Source: Agathobaculum desmolans ATCC 43058 (GTDB lineage: Bacteria > Bacillota > Clostridia > Oscillospirales > Butyricicoccaceae). From it: a stretch of DNA of 64,000 nt. The stretch lies in the NCBI RefSeq assembly GCF_000701665.1, contig NZ_JNJN01000003.1, positions 1 to 64,000 of the forward strand. Reading direction: 5' to 3'. Shown piece after piece: positions 44,219-53,203 of this stretch (the first letter of the stretch is position 1; the number at the start of each line of letters is the position of its first letter). Position numbers and translations under genes: made by a program. The notes beneath the pieces are model-generated. The model saw only the letters and a list, made by a program, of their open reading frames with translations, did no database searches and was not told the origin of the DNA.

Positions 44219-44245
44219 TGGGATCGGTAGGAAGGGTTGTTTTTT

Positions 44246-45055
44246 ATGTTATTTTTCGCCCGGGCGGATACGCCGCTGCCGCAGGCGTTCCCGCTGCTGG
44301 GGGCGCGCCATGTGGTGCTGCTGTTTCTGCTGGCGTTTGCCATTGCAGCGGGGCTGCGCCGTCTGCGCCGTCTGCCGCCCGAGGGGGCACGGCGGATGCT
44401 GATCGGTGCGGCGCTGCTGGTGCCGGCGTTGGAGCTGACGCATTCGGTCTGGCTGCATCTGACCGGCACCGGTCCGCTCATCAAGCTGCTGCCGCTGCAT
44501 TTATGCGGCCTGCAAAGCCTGTTCATTCCGCTGGCGGTGTTCACCCGCCGCACGGTTTTTCAGGATTTTGTGTATGCGACCTCTCTGCTCGGCGGTATTT
44601 TCGGTACGGTGTTCCCGGCCGGGGTGGCGGATTATTATCCGGCGTTCTCTTTTCAGACATTGCAGACCTTTGTATTGCACGGTTTGCTGATCTTTGTGCC
44701 GCTTGCACTCATTCAGACCGGGGAGCATCGTCCTGCACTGCGGCGGTTCCCGCGTACGCTGGGAGTGTTTGTGGCTGTGGCGCTTGCCGTAGGCATGGTA
44801 GACGGGCTGTTTGGAGAAAACTATATGTTCCTGTGCGCGCCGCCGGCAGGCACACCGCTGGTTTGGATTTTCGACACGTTTGGTCATGCGGTATATCTTG
44901 CCTGCACCTTTGCGGTACTGGCCGGGGCGAGCCTGCTGATCCACCTGCCGTTTGCTGCGGCAGGGAAGAGGGAGACAGCGCACGACGCACCGGAAGGGCT
45001 GCTGCCTGCGCTTCGCGTGGCTGGGGAGCGGCTTCGGTCGCATTTTTCGCAGTGA
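44246..45055 (+). CDS. YwaF/TIGR02206-like membrane protein
   Basis: 269 residues from ATG at 44246 with GGAAGGG upstream (an in-frame TTG at 44237 is an alternative). Seven hydrophobic helices. Segments LPLHLCGLQSLFIPLAVF, ATSLLGGIFGTVFPAG, FVLHGLLIFVPLAL and NYMFLCAPPAGTPLVWIFDTFGHAVYLA match the YwaF-type seven-helix integral membrane family of unknown function. Confidence 0.8.
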   Translation: MLFFARADTPLPQAFPLLGARHVVLLFLLAFAIAAGLRRLRRLPPEGARRMLIGAALLVPALELTHSVWLHLTGTGPLIKLLPLHLCGLQSLFIPLAVFTRRTVFQDFVYATSLLGGIFGTVFPAGVADYYPAFSFQTLQTFVLHGLLIFVPLALIQTGEHRPALRRFPRTLGVFVAVALAVGMVDGLFGENYMFLCAPPAGTPLVWIFDTFGHAVYLACTFAVLAGASLLIHLPFAAAGKRETAHDAPEGLLPALRVAGERLRSHFSQ

Positions 45056-45099
45056 CCGGACAGGGAAGGCCATTTTGTGACGTATATGCAGAAAACCGC

Positions 45100-45121
45100 T
45101 TGTGGGTTCCACAGGCGGGGA
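45100..45121 (-). terminator. Terminator-like hairpin at the 3' end of a repeat copy
   Basis: Stem CGCCTGTGG with CCACAAGCG followed by GTTTTCTGC on the minus strand. Directly abuts the end of the repeat 45118-45341, as at 6941 and 33936. Confidence 0.55.
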
Positions 45122-45341
45122 GACTGTCGAAAAACTTTGTTTTCCGACAATCTGTGTTTGGACGAGGCCAAACACGGACGAGAAAAAGTTCCTGCATCGA
45201 AACTTTTTCTTTCTCAAAGTATAAAAGCTGAGGTACACGCCCCCAGCTTTTATGCATTTGCGATGCAAATGCTGTTTCATGCGCGCTGCCGCGCGTGTTG
45301 TTCACGCTCCATAACAAAATACTTTTTCAACAAGCTAAACC
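45118..45341 (-). repeat. Mosaic hairpin repeat, type 1
   Basis: Minus orientation, downstream of recG. Left end GCTTGTTGAAAAAGTATTTT, GAGCGTGAACAACACGC, H0, H1 45254-45272 (GCATTTGC, loop ATC), H2 45221-45253 (ATAAAAGCTG with CAGCTTTTAT, loop GCGTGTA), H3 45179-45212, H4 45157-45178 (GTGTTTGG with CCAAACAC), H5 45123-45150 (TGTCGGAAAACAAAGTTTTTCG ends). With the hairpins at 45100 and 45342 it fills the 365-base gap 45056-45420. Confidence 0.88.
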
Positions 45342-45372
45342 GCCTGCGGGATACCGTAGGCGGTTTTGTTCT
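45342..45372 (-). terminator. Hairpin downstream of recG
   Basis: Stem AACCGCCTACGG with CCGCAGGCGGTT at 45347-45369 region; the T-run is better on the plus strand (TTTTGTTCTCC). It separates recG from the repeat. Confidence 0.5.
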
Positions 45373-45420
45373 CCAAGGGGGATGGGTTTTCGGTTGACAG
45401 CCGCGCTGCGGTGTATCAGA

Positions 45421-47463
45421 TCAGTTAAAGGCTTCGCCGTTTTCCTCGCGGAACATGCGCTGCACCCGGTCGCGCAGCAGGGGATAGCCGTGCAGCGCGG
45501 GATCGGCGGCGAGGAGGGCTTCGGCCTCCTCACGGGCGGACTGCATGAGCGCGAGATCCGCTATCGGATCGGCAACGTGCAGGGCGGGCAGACCGTGCTG
45601 CCGCCGTCCGAAAAAGTCGCCGGGGCCGCGCTGCGCCAGATCAGCGCGGGCGATTTCGAAGCCATCGCCCGTGCGGCACAGGATCTTCAGCCGCTCCCGT
45701 GCGGTCTGTCCCTTATCCGCGCCGAAAAACACGCAGTAGGATTGCCGGGAACCGCGTCCTACCCGTCCGCGCAGCTGGTGCAGCTGAGACAGGCCGAAGC
45801 GGTCGGCATCCTCCACGACCATCAGGTTGGCGTTGGGCACATCTACGCCGACCTCGATCACCGTGGTGGCAACCAGAATATCATACCGCGCCGCGGCAAA
45901 ATCACGCATAACCTGCTCTTTTTCGGCGTTTTTCATGCGGCCATGCAGTACGGCAACGCGCCGGTGGGGCAGGGTGGCCTGCAAATCCTTTGCGTGCTGC
46001 TCGGCGCTTTTGAGGTTAAGCTCACCCTCCTCCACAAGGGGACAGACTACATAGGCCTGTCCGCCTGCGGCGATCTGCTTATCGATAAACGCAGTGATGC
46101 GCCGGCGCATATTTTCGCCCACGGCATAGGTTTCGACCGGGCGGCGGCCGGGCGGGATCTCATCGAGAACCGAAACGTCCAGATCGCCGTAAAGGATGAG
46201 TGCCAGCGTGCGTGGGATAGGCGTGGCGCTCATTACCAGCACATGGGGGGCACTGCCCTTAGCGGAAAGCGCGGCGCGCTGTGCCACGCCGAAGCGGTGC
46301 TGCTCGTCCGCGATCACTGCCCCCAGCCGGTGGAAGGCAACGCTCTGCTGAATGAGCGCGTGCGTGCCCACAACGACCTGTGCTGCACCGGATTCGACAG
46401 CGGCGAGTGCAGAGCGTTTTTGCGCGGCAGACATTGAGCCGGTCAGCAGGGTAACGGTGATGCCGAGCTGTGCCAGCAGGGGGGCAAGCGTTTCGGCGTG
46501 CTGGGCAGCGAGGATCTCGGTCGGCGCCATAAAGGCAGACTGCCAGCCGTTTTGCGCCGCGAGCACGCACAGCGCCGCAGCAACAACGGTTTTGCCCGCG
46601 CCGACATCGCCCTGCACCAGCCGGTTCATCGGCCGGCCGGAGGCACAGTCCGCCGCGATCTCGCGGATGGCGCGGCGCTGTGCGCCCGTGGGGGCAAAGG
46701 GGAGGATGTCAAAAAACGCATCCAGACCATGGGAGACAAACGGGATGCCGGGATCGGCGCGGCGGCGCTCCCTCAGCTGCTGCAGGCCGCAGCAGAGCAG
46801 AAACAGCTCCTCAAATACCATGCGGCGGCGTGCCTGCGATACATCCTCCGCGGTTTGCGGCCGGTGGATGGCAGCGAGCGCGTCGGCGGCATCCGGCAGA
46901 CGGTATTTGGCGCGCAGCACCTCGGGCAGGGGATCGGGCCAGTCACCGGGCACGGCAGCCAGCGCGGCTTCAGTTACCCGTGCCAGATCGCGCTGGGTCA
47001 GCCCGGCGGTAAGCGGATAGACCGGCACGATGCGGCCGGGATGAGACGCGTCCGCCGACAGCTTTTCCGCCTGCGGTGAAATCAGAGTGCGGCCGCGGCC
47101 GTAGCCTTGCACCCGTCCGTAAAACAGGTATTCCTGCCCAACATGCAGCAGCGCAGCGGCATAGGGATTATTAAAAAAGGTAACAGCCAGCGAGCCGGAA
47201 TCATCAAAAATCGTGCATTTGACCAGCGTCATCCCTTTGCGGATGCGGTTGACGCGCGGTTCGGTGCCGACTACGGCGCGGATGGCATATTTATCCTCGG
47301 TCTGGATATCCGCGATGCGGGTGATGCGGGTGCGGTCCTCATAATCGCGCGGATAGGTTTCAAGCGCATCACGCAGGGTATGGATTTGCAGTTTTTGAAA
47401 CAGGGCGGCCTTTTTGGGGCCGATGCCCTTGACGAATTGGATGCTGTCATCCAGTGCCGGCAT
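45421..47463 (-). CDS. recG: ATP-dependent DNA helicase RecG
   Basis: 680 residues. N-terminal wedge domain with [36 protein letters not shown]; helicase motifs [14 protein letters not shown] (I), [10 protein letters not shown] (Ia), [10 protein letters not shown] (II), [13 protein letters not shown] (III), [14 protein letters not shown] and [13 protein letters not shown] (VI); C-terminal [14 protein letters not shown]. Remodels stalled forks and branched DNA. Divergent from the chemotaxis receptor gene across a 318-base spacer. Confidence 0.97.
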   Translation of the reverse strand: MPALDDSIQFVKGIGPKKAALFQKLQIHTLRDALETYPRDYEDRTRITRIADIQTEDKYAIRAVVGTEPRVNRIRKGMTLVKCTIFDDSGSLAVTFFNNPYAAALLHVGQEYLFYGRVQGYGRGRTLISPQAEKLSADASHPGRIVPVYPLTAGLTQRDLARVTEAALAAVPGDWPDPLPEVLRAKYRLPDAADALAAIHRPQTAEDVSQARRRMVFEELFLLCCGLQQLRERRRADPGIPFVSHGLDAFFDILPFAPTGAQRRAIREIAADCASGRPMNRLVQGDVGAGKTVVAAALCVLAAQNGWQSAFMAPTEILAAQHAETLAPLLAQLGITVTLLTGSMSAAQKRSALAAVESGAAQVVVGTHALIQQSVAFHRLGAVIADEQHRFGVAQRAALSAKGSAPHVLVMSATPIPRTLALILYGDLDVSVLDEIPPGRRPVETYAVGENMRRRITAFIDKQIAAGGQAYVVCPLVEEGELNLKSAEQHAKDLQATLPHRRVAVLHGRMKNAEKEQVMRDFAAARYDILVATTVIEVGVDVPNANLMVVEDADRFGLSQLHQLRGRVGRGSRQSYCVFFGADKGQTARERLKILCRTGDGFEIARADLAQRGPGDFFGRRQHGLPALHVADPIADLALMQSAREEAEALLAADPALHGYPLLRDRVQRMFREENGEAFN

Positions 47464-47781
47464 GTGCAGGCTCCTTTCTGCCCCGTGGGGGGCGGTGTTT
47501 TGTTTTGGTGCTTATGGGCGTGTTGCCTGCACAAGCGGGCAGCGGAATATCGGATGGTTGTGTTGAAAATAGATAACATATGGATAAGCGATAGGAAAAC
47601 AGGTCTGATATGCAGGAGATGTGTGCTGATAATAGGGAAAAAACCTTATTTTTTTGAAGTTTTTTGTCGATATATAAATAATAACGCGCAGGCGGTATGC
47701 TGTAAAGAGTGTTTTGAGGAATCCCCATCCGCAGTGTTATTTCGGAACGGCTGCGGCAGAGAAAGAAAGGAAAGACAGAAA
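47464..47781. other. Divergent spacer between recG and the chemoreceptor gene
   Basis: AT-rich stretch of 318 bases without a convincing gene. It must hold both divergent promoters. A sequence GTCGATAT at 47666-47673 resembles a sigma-28 -10, but the matching -35 (TATT at 47647-47650) is poor. No mosaic repeat here. Confidence 0.4.
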
Positions 47782-49506
47782 ATGACAAAAAAGCACAACA
47801 GGGCAAAGCCTAAAACAGAACATGGGCATCGTGAAAAAATGAAGCAGTCCACAGCAATTAAGATGTTAAGCAGTGCATCAGCAGTCGCTCTGATTTTGGT
47901 ATTCATTTTGGTGATATTAAATATACAGGCCAACAACCGGCTAACCGCTTTTACCCAAGCAAGCAGCGATGCATCAGGCTTTGTGGGGGATTTTGTAGAC
48001 GCATCATCCTACTTAACGCAGGAAGTCCGCTCGTATGTCGTTACGGGCGATCAAATCCACTACGACAACTATTACCGCGAGGTGGAAACCGACCAAAACC
48101 GAGAGCGGGCGGTTCAGGGGTTGAAGGCACTGGGCATCAGCGAGGAGGAAAACAGCCTCATTGATCGGATCCAGACGCTGTCCAACGGTTTGGTTCCGCT
48201 GGAGGAACAGGCGATGCGCATGACGCAAAAAGGCGTGAATGAGGACGCCATCAACTTGGTATACAGCGGCTCGTACGAAAATACGGTGTCGGAGATCCAC
48301 AACTTGCAGGATAAGCTTGCCGAAGCGACGGAGAAACGGGTCGAGACGGAGCGAAGCCGCCTGAATTTTTGGATCAATATCTTTTTATACATCACTTTTG
48401 CCATGCTGGCGGTTGTGGTAGCGGTTCAAATTATCATCATTCGTTATGTCACCCGGAATATTCTGCGGCCGTTGATTCTGATTGAAAAGGATATGGAAGA
48501 AATGGCGCTGGGCAATCTGGATCATAAGCTGGCGTTGGCAGAGGATAAAACCGAGGTGGGGAAGGCGGTTGCAGCGATCAATCGCAGCAAGCAGAAGACC
48601 AATACGATTGTTCGGGATATCGACTACGTGATGGGCGAGCTGTCTGCCGGTAATATGACGGTGCGGCTGGCGCATACCGAACACTATACAGGCGCCTATA
48701 CGGATATTTTAACTTCCATGCGCAAGCTGAAGGAAGCGCAGAGCAGTACGCTGAAGCAGATCGGCGCGGTATCCGATCAGGTTGCAATGGAATCGGGGCA
48801 GGTGGCCGGCGGGGCGCAGGCGCTGGCACAGGGCGCTACCGAGCAGGCCAGTGCGGTAGAGGAACTGTCCGCTACGATCAGCGATATCTCCACCACGGCA
48901 CAGGCGAATGCTGATAACAGCTCGTTGGCGCTGAAGCACTCGCAGCAGGCGGCTGCCTTTGTAGCAGCCAGTGCGGAAAATATTCGCAAGATGGTCACAG
49001 CCATGGGTGATATATCCCGCTCTTCGCAGGAAATCGGCAAGATCATTGCAACAATTGAGAATATTGCGTTCCAAACGAATATATTGGCATTGAATGCGGC
49101 GGTAGAGGCGGCGCGTGCAGGCGTTGCGGGCAAGGGGTTTGCCGTGGTGGCCGATGAGGTGCGGAATCTGGCCTCAAAATCGGATGAGGCAGCCAAGGCA
49201 ACGCAGGAGCTGATCCACGGTTCGGTGGAATCGGTAAAGCGTGGTGAAATGATTGTAGAGCAGGTATCGCAAGCGCTGGAGTCCACTATTGAGGCAGCAC
49301 AGAAGGCGGAAGCGGATATTGCGCAGATCACGTCAGCTATTCGGGAAGAGACCGAAAGCATCAGCCAAGTAGCAGAGGGAATTGAGCAGATTTCTACGGT
49401 GATTCAAACCAATTCTGCAACCAGTGAAGAGTCCGCCGCAGCCAGTGAAGAGCTGTCCTCTCAGGCGGCCAGACTGAAGGAGCTGGTGAGCCGGTTTAAG
49501 ATTTAA
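47782..49506 (+). CDS. Methyl-accepting chemotaxis protein
   Basis: 574 residues from ATG at 47782 after GAAAGGAAAG. TM1 about 33-53, a helical extracellular ligand domain of four-helix type about 54-195, TM2 about 200-222, HAMP about 223-275, and a signalling domain with the highly conserved hairpin tip [26 protein letters not shown] and [16 protein letters not shown]. Methylatable Glu/Gln positions are in [17 protein letters not shown]. No CheA/W or flagellar genes are in the window, so motility is not shown. Confidence 0.93.
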   Translation: MTKKHNRAKPKTEHGHREKMKQSTAIKMLSSASAVALILVFILVILNIQANNRLTAFTQASSDASGFVGDFVDASSYLTQEVRSYVVTGDQIHYDNYYREVETDQNRERAVQGLKALGISEEENSLIDRIQTLSNGLVPLEEQAMRMTQKGVNEDAINLVYSGSYENTVSEIHNLQDKLAEATEKRVETERSRLNFWINIFLYITFAMLAVVVAVQIIIIRYVTRNILRPLILIEKDMEEMALGNLDHKLALAEDKTEVGKAVAAINRSKQKTNTIVRDIDYVMGELSAGNMTVRLAHTEHYTGAYTDILTSMRKLKEAQSSTLKQIGAVSDQVAMESGQVAGGAQALAQGATEQASAVEELSATISDISTTAQANADNSSLALKHSQQAAAFVAASAENIRKMVTAMGDISRSSQEIGKIIATIENIAFQTNILALNAAVEAARAGVAGKGFAVVADEVRNLASKSDEAAKATQELIHGSVESVKRGEMIVEQVSQALESTIEAAQKAEADIAQITSAIREETESISQVAEGIEQISTVIQTNSATSEESAAASEELSSQAARLKELVSRFKI

Positions 49507-49558
49507 CGGCAGAAAGCGCAGGGAAAGATAAAACAGGGCTGTTCCTTACCAAGACAGG

Positions 49559-49605
49559 AACCGTCCCGGGGCATGCCGGCCAGCGTGCTCCGGGACGGTT
49601 TTTTT
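49559..49605 (+). terminator. Terminator of the chemoreceptor gene
   Basis: Stem AACCGTCCCGG with CCGGGACGGTT and seven T residues. Confidence 0.9.
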
Positions 49606-49644
49606 GCTGCTTCCGCTTCACCGGCGGTTGATCGTCTGCATAGA

Positions 49645-49905
49645 AGAGACTGTCGAAAAACTGTGTTTTTCGAACAGCCCCTTGATCGGAACCACGCCTT
49701 CGATCGAAGGTGCGACAGAGAATTGTACCCAAGGGGCACGATGCTCCGTCGTCCTGCATAAAAACCCGCGCATACAGGGTGAATTGCTGCGCGGCAGCAA
49801 GAGCGGGTGGGGCTGGATCATGTCGCGGGTTTTTACGGAAATGGCAGCTTGCTGCCATTTTCTATCCGATGCGCGCGGCTCGCGCAAAGACTTTTTCGGC
49901 AAGCT
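49645..49905 (-). repeat. Mosaic hairpin repeat, type 2, with expanded H2 loop
   Basis: Minus orientation, downstream of lexA. Left end GCCGAAAAAGTCTTTGCG, H0, H1 49840-49864 (AAAATGGCAG with CTGCCATTTT, loop CAAG), then H2 arms AAAAACCCGCG and CGCGGGTTTTT separated by about 60 bases (49772-49829) instead of 7, an insertion whose interior has its own GCTGC-CGCG-GCAGC hairpin. Type 2 H3, H4 (GATCGAAGGC...) and H5 (TGTCGAAAAAC on the plus strand at 49651) follow. It fills most of the 445-base gap 49507-49951. Confidence 0.8.
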
Positions 49906-49951
49906 GATAGAAAACGGTATGCGCCGCCTGCGGCGGCCGCCGCCGATTCGG

Positions 49952-50542
49952 TCAATACTCCCGATAAACCGCTTTGACAACGCCGAGGATCTGACAGCCT
50001 TCGCCGTTGATGGGGGGATAGGACGGATTTTCCGGCAGCAGCCACACGCCGTCCTGCGTCAGGCTGAGGGTCTTGCAGGTGGCTTCATCCTCCAGCAGGG
50101 CAATCACGATGTCACCGCTGCGGGCTTCGGTATCCTGCCGGACGATGACCAGGTCATCATCCAGAATCCCGGCGCCGGTCATGGAATCGCCGCGGATACG
50201 CAGGGCGTAATAGGCGCCGCCGTGCGCCGCCGGTTCATAAGGGACATAGCCCACGTGCTCCTCCACCGCTAAAATCGGCATACCTGCGGTGACACGGCCG
50301 AGAATCGGCACGCGCGGCATCATGGAGGGACCGCGAACCGGCGTGAGCGCACGGGATTTGTGGTCGTTCGGCTCCAGATAACCGGCATCCTGCAGCTTTT
50401 TCAGGTGGGCGTGTACAGTGGAAGGCGAGCGCAGCCCCATTTCAGCTCCGATTTCGCGGACAGAGGGCGGATAACCGTGCTCGAGTGAAAAAGCGCTGAT
50501 ATAATCCAGAATCCGTTGCTGCTTGGCAGATATTTTGTTCAT
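49952..50542 (-). CDS. lexA: LexA repressor
   Basis: 196 residues from ATG at 50542. N-terminal winged HTH (ISAKQQRILDYISAFSLEHGYPPSVREIGAEMGLRS STVHAHLKKL in two segments). Autocleavage site Ala86-Gly87 in RVTAGMP; catalytic Ser120 in RGDSMTG and Lys157 in EATCKTL. Represses SOS genes until RecA filaments trigger cleavage. Its own promoter carries a perfect SOS box, and recA in this window carries one as well. Confidence 0.97.
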   Translation of the reverse strand: MNKISAKQQRILDYISAFSLEHGYPPSVREIGAEMGLRSPSTVHAHLKKLQDAGYLEPNDHKSRALTPVRGPSMMPRVPILGRVTAGMPILAVEEHVGYVPYEPAAHGGAYYALRIRGDSMTGAGILDDDLVIVRQDTEARSGDIVIALLEDEATCKTLSLTQDGVWLLPENPSYPPINGEGCQILGVVKAVYREY

Positions 50543-50572
50543 GGGTGGTACTCCTTCGTAGCCTGCGTAACA

Positions 50573-50586
50573 GGAACATGCGTTCG
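50573..50586 (-). promoter_or_regulatory. LexA box of lexA
   Basis: CGAACGCATGTTCC on the minus strand matches CGAACRNRYGTTYC at every position. It lies just downstream of the -10, over the transcription start. Confidence 0.9.
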
Positions 50587-50596
50587 TATTTTCTCT

Positions 50597-50625
50597 ATTA
50601 TATCCTAATGGACGGGGAAAAGCAA
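50597..50625 (-). promoter_or_regulatory. lexA promoter
   Basis: Minus strand: TTGCTT (50625-50620), 17-bp spacer, TATAAT (50602-50597). Confidence 0.85.
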
Positions 50626-50685
50626 ACATTTGTTTCGGCATTTTGCTTATTTTTACAGCGGAACACGTGAAATTGTGTATTTTGC

Positions 50686-50714
50686 TTGTATTTATCCTGT
50701 TTTTGATATAAACT
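50686..50714 (+). promoter_or_regulatory. Possible promoter of the asp23-fakA pair
   Basis: TTGTAT (50686-50691), 17-bp spacer, TAAACT (50709-50714). An overlapping TATAAA at 50707 with TTGCTT 19 bases upstream is an alternative. Confidence 0.45.
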
Positions 50715-50765
50715 ATAGGGTAAGAAACGTAATTGTAACCAACCGAACGCAGGGAGGGGTTATTT

Positions 50766-51116
50766 ATGACGATCAAAACTGATCTCGGTTATATTGAAAT
50801 CACAAGCGAGGTGCTGGCCGGTATTGCGGGCTATGCAGCCTCCTCTTGTTTTGGCGTAAAGGGCATGACCATTCGTTCCATGTCGGACGGATTGGCGCAT
50901 CTGCTGGGACGGGACAGCCAGTCCCGCGGGGTCAAAGTGACCGAAGCGCCGGACGGCGGCGTCAACATCGATCTGCACATCGCGGTCGAGCATGGCGTGA
51001 ATATTGCAACGGTCTGCCGTTCGATCATCGGCGAGGTGCGCTACCATGTAGAGCGCCTGACCGGTGTGGATGTGAACAACGTGGATATTTACGTGGAGAG
51101 CATCCGCGCGGACTGA
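50766..51116 (+). CDS. Asp23/Gls24-family protein (YloU-like)
   Basis: 116 residues from ATG at 50766 after GGGAGG. Small alpha/beta Asp23 fold: GYIEITSEVLAGIAGYAASSCFGVKGM at the start and VNIDLHIAVEHGVNIATVCRSIIGEVRYHVERLTGVDVNNVDIYVESI at the end. Paired with the fatty-acid kinase gene as yloU-yloV are in Bacillus. Molecular role not settled. Confidence 0.92.
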   Translation: MTIKTDLGYIEITSEVLAGIAGYAASSCFGVKGMTIRSMSDGLAHLLGRDSQSRGVKVTEAPDGGVNIDLHIAVEHGVNIATVCRSIIGEVRYHVERLTGVDVNNVDIYVESIRAD

Positions 51117-51201
51117 TGCGCGGATACCGCAGGGCTGCCGCGTGAAAGCAAAGGGTTGGAGCGGAGCCGCAACAGATCATGATTCAGGGAGAGTTTTGTA
51201 A

Positions 51202-52851
51202 ATGGCAGATCAAAAAATCAACGGTGCGCTGTTTCAGTCCATGGTGATCGAAGGTGCGCTCGCCATTGCGGAGAAAAAGGAACAGGCCAATGAGCTGAAT
51301 GTGTTCCCCGTACCCGATGGCGATACCGGCACCAATATGTCCATGACAATGGGCTCGGCAATGGCAGAAATGGAAAAACTGAGCGAGCCGACGCTGGCCA
51401 AGGCGGCGGATACTGCGGCCTCTGCGCTGCTGCGCGGTGCACGCGGCAACTCGGGCGTGATCCTGTCGCTGCTGTTCCGCGGCATGGCGAAAAAGCTGCG
51501 CGAAAATGAGGAGGCCGGCGGCTGCGAGCTGGCGCTGGCGCTGCGCGAGGGTGTGGATACCGCGTACAAAGCGGTGATGAAGCCTGCGGAAGGCACGATC
51601 CTCACGGTATCGCGCGTTTCGGCGCAGCATGCGGTCGAAGCGTGTCAGGCCGATCCGGCACTGACCGCCGAGCAGGTGCTGGTCACCGTGCTCGAGCGCG
51701 GCCGCACGGCGCTGGAGGAAACCGTACACCAGAACCCCGTGCTGGAAAAGGCCGGGGTGGTGGATGCAGGCGGCTTTGGCTTCCTGACCATTCTCGAAGG
51801 CATGCTGGATGGGCTGCGCGGTATTCATAAGGAGCGTAAGGCCGCAGAACCGGCGGCAAAGGCCGCTGCGGATTTCGCCGCGATCGCAGATGAGGACATT
51901 ACCTTTACCTACTGCACCGAGTTTATCGCCGAGCGCAAGGACAAGGCGCGCAGCGTCAGCCGTCTGCGCTCGATTCTGGACGATCTGGGCGACAGTCTTG
52001 TCGTGGTGGAGGATGACGATATCGTTAAGGTGCATGTGCACACGGATGCACCCAACAAGGCGCTGGAGGAGGGGCTGAAGTTCGGCCCGCTGCTGACGGT
52101 CAAGATCGAGAATATGCGTGAGCAGCATACTGCCAAGGTGATCGAGGGCACGGCGGATGCTCCCAAGGAGCGCGTGATCGTCCCGCCTGAAAAACCGTAT
52201 GGCTTTGTCGCAGTGGCGGCAGGCGAGGGATTGAAGGCGCTGTTCAACAATTTGGGTGTGGATGTGGTCGTACAGGGCGGTCAGACCATGAACCCCTCGA
52301 CCGACGATATTGTGCGTGCCGCGGATGCGGTTCCGGCAGAAACCGTGTTTGTGCTGCCCAATAACAAGAATATCATCATGGCGGCGGAGCAGGCTGTGCA
52401 TCTGGCCGAGGGCAAGAAGATCGTCGTTGTGCCGACAAAGACCATCCCGCAGGGCATTTCCGCCATGCTGGCGGTCGATCCGGACTGCGGAGAGGAGCAG
52501 GCGATCGCGGACGCGATGAACGAAGCCGCGGCAAATGTGCGCAGCGGTCAGGTTACCTATGCCGCGCGCGACAGCGAGTTTGACGGCAAGAAGATCCGTC
52601 AGGGCGAATACCTTTCGCTGTGCGAGGGCAAGCTGTGTGCGAACGGCCGCGAAAGCTCGGTGCTGAAAAAGCTGATCCGTGAAATGGTGACCGAGGAGAG
52701 CGCATTTGCCACCGTGATTTACGGTGAAGGCGTATCCGAGGAGCAGGCGGCCGAGGTGGAAGCGCTGCTGCGCCGTGAAAACAAGGAAATGGAGATCTCG
52801 CTGGTCAACGGCGGCCAGCCGGTTTATTACTATATCCTTTCGGTGGAATAA
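51202..52851 (+). CDS. fakA: Fatty acid kinase FakA (DAK2 domain, YloV-like)
   Basis: 549 residues. N-terminal DhaL/DAK2 kinase domain with NELNVFPVPDGDTGTNM and ALLRGARGNSGVILSLLFRG (nucleotide/Mg binding), a middle domain with FTYCTEFI and KVHVHTDAPNKAL, and a C-terminal DegV-like-fold domain with VAAGEGLKALFNNLGVDVVVQGGQTMNPST. FakA phosphorylates fatty acids held by FakB proteins; no fakB is in the window. Terminator at 52908. Confidence 0.93.
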   Translation: MADQKINGALFQSMVIEGALAIAEKKEQANELNVFPVPDGDTGTNMSMTMGSAMAEMEKLSEPTLAKAADTAASALLRGARGNSGVILSLLFRGMAKKLRENEEAGGCELALALREGVDTAYKAVMKPAEGTILTVSRVSAQHAVEACQADPALTAEQVLVTVLERGRTALEETVHQNPVLEKAGVVDAGGFGFLTILEGMLDGLRGIHKERKAAEPAAKAAADFAAIADEDITFTYCTEFIAERKDKARSVSRLRSILDDLGDSLVVVEDDDIVKVHVHTDAPNKALEEGLKFGPLLTVKIENMREQHTAKVIEGTADAPKERVIVPPEKPYGFVAVAAGEGLKALFNNLGVDVVVQGGQTMNPSTDDIVRAADAVPAETVFVLPNNKNIIMAAEQAVHLAEGKKIVVVPTKTIPQGISAMLAVDPDCGEEQAIADAMNEAAANVRSGQVTYAARDSEFDGKKIRQGEYLSLCEGKLCANGRESSVLKKLIREMVTEESAFATVIYGEGVSEEQAAEVEALLRRENKEMEISLVNGGQPVYYYILSVE

Positions 52852-52907
52852 GCAAAATGCGCCGCTGCCCAATTTACTGTTAGACTCATTCCGGATAGAA
52901 ACAATCT

Positions 52908-52945
52908 CCCTTCGTCAAAGCGGCGAAGGGAGATGCTTATTTTTT
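52908..52945 (+). terminator. Terminator of fakA
   Basis: Stem CTCCCTTCG with CGAAGGGAG at 52908-52932 followed by ATGCTTATTTTTTATG. Confidence 0.8.
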
Positions 52946-52970
52946 ATGCGAACAACTCTGATTATCTCCA

Positions 52971-53010
52971 AAAAGCCCGGAAATACGGGCATTTCACGGG
53001 ATATAAGAAC
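52971..53010 (+). repeat. Probable left attachment repeat of the element
   Basis: AAAAGCCCGGAAATACGGGC then ATTTCACGGGATATAAGAAC. It aligns with 58883-58921 at about three quarters of positions, including identical AAAAGCCCGGAA and ATATAAGAAC blocks. Lies just after the fakA terminator. Confidence 0.55.
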
Positions 53011-53011
53011 T

Positions 53012-53037
53012 GAATTTACTACCGATTTACTACTTTC
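53012..53037 (+). repeat. TTTACTAC tandem sites, left (probable integrase arm sites)
   Basis: GAATTTACTACCGATTTACT then ACTTT: two TTTACTAC motifs. The same pattern, GAATTTACTACTGCTTTTAC then TACTTTT, recurs at 58792-58818 next to int. Paired arm-type sites are expected for Tn916/Tn1549 integrases. Confidence 0.55.
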
Positions 53038-53203
53038 GGATTGAGCTTTGACACGCTTCTGCCTCCCGTGAAGCCCACCGCCCAAATAGTGACACATCGA
53101 AAATCGAATACGACACCGCAGACGGCGGCGTTCTCTTTTCCCCTTTGGGGAGATCAGGACGCCGCTTTTTTTGCGCCCAAAACCAGAAAGGAGGCGACCG
53201 CCT

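Noticed and set aside
43873-45231. Long plus-strand frame overlapping desulfoferrodoxin and the YwaF-like gene
   Set aside because: Cys/Ala/Arg-rich product that crosses two well-supported genes and a mosaic repeat; it is an out-of-frame artefact of GC-rich DNA.
47641-47680. Sigma-28 promoter for the chemoreceptor gene
   Set aside because: The -10-like GTCGATAT is suggestive, but the expected TAAA at the right distance is TATT, and there are no flagellar genes in view. Too weak to list as a promoter.
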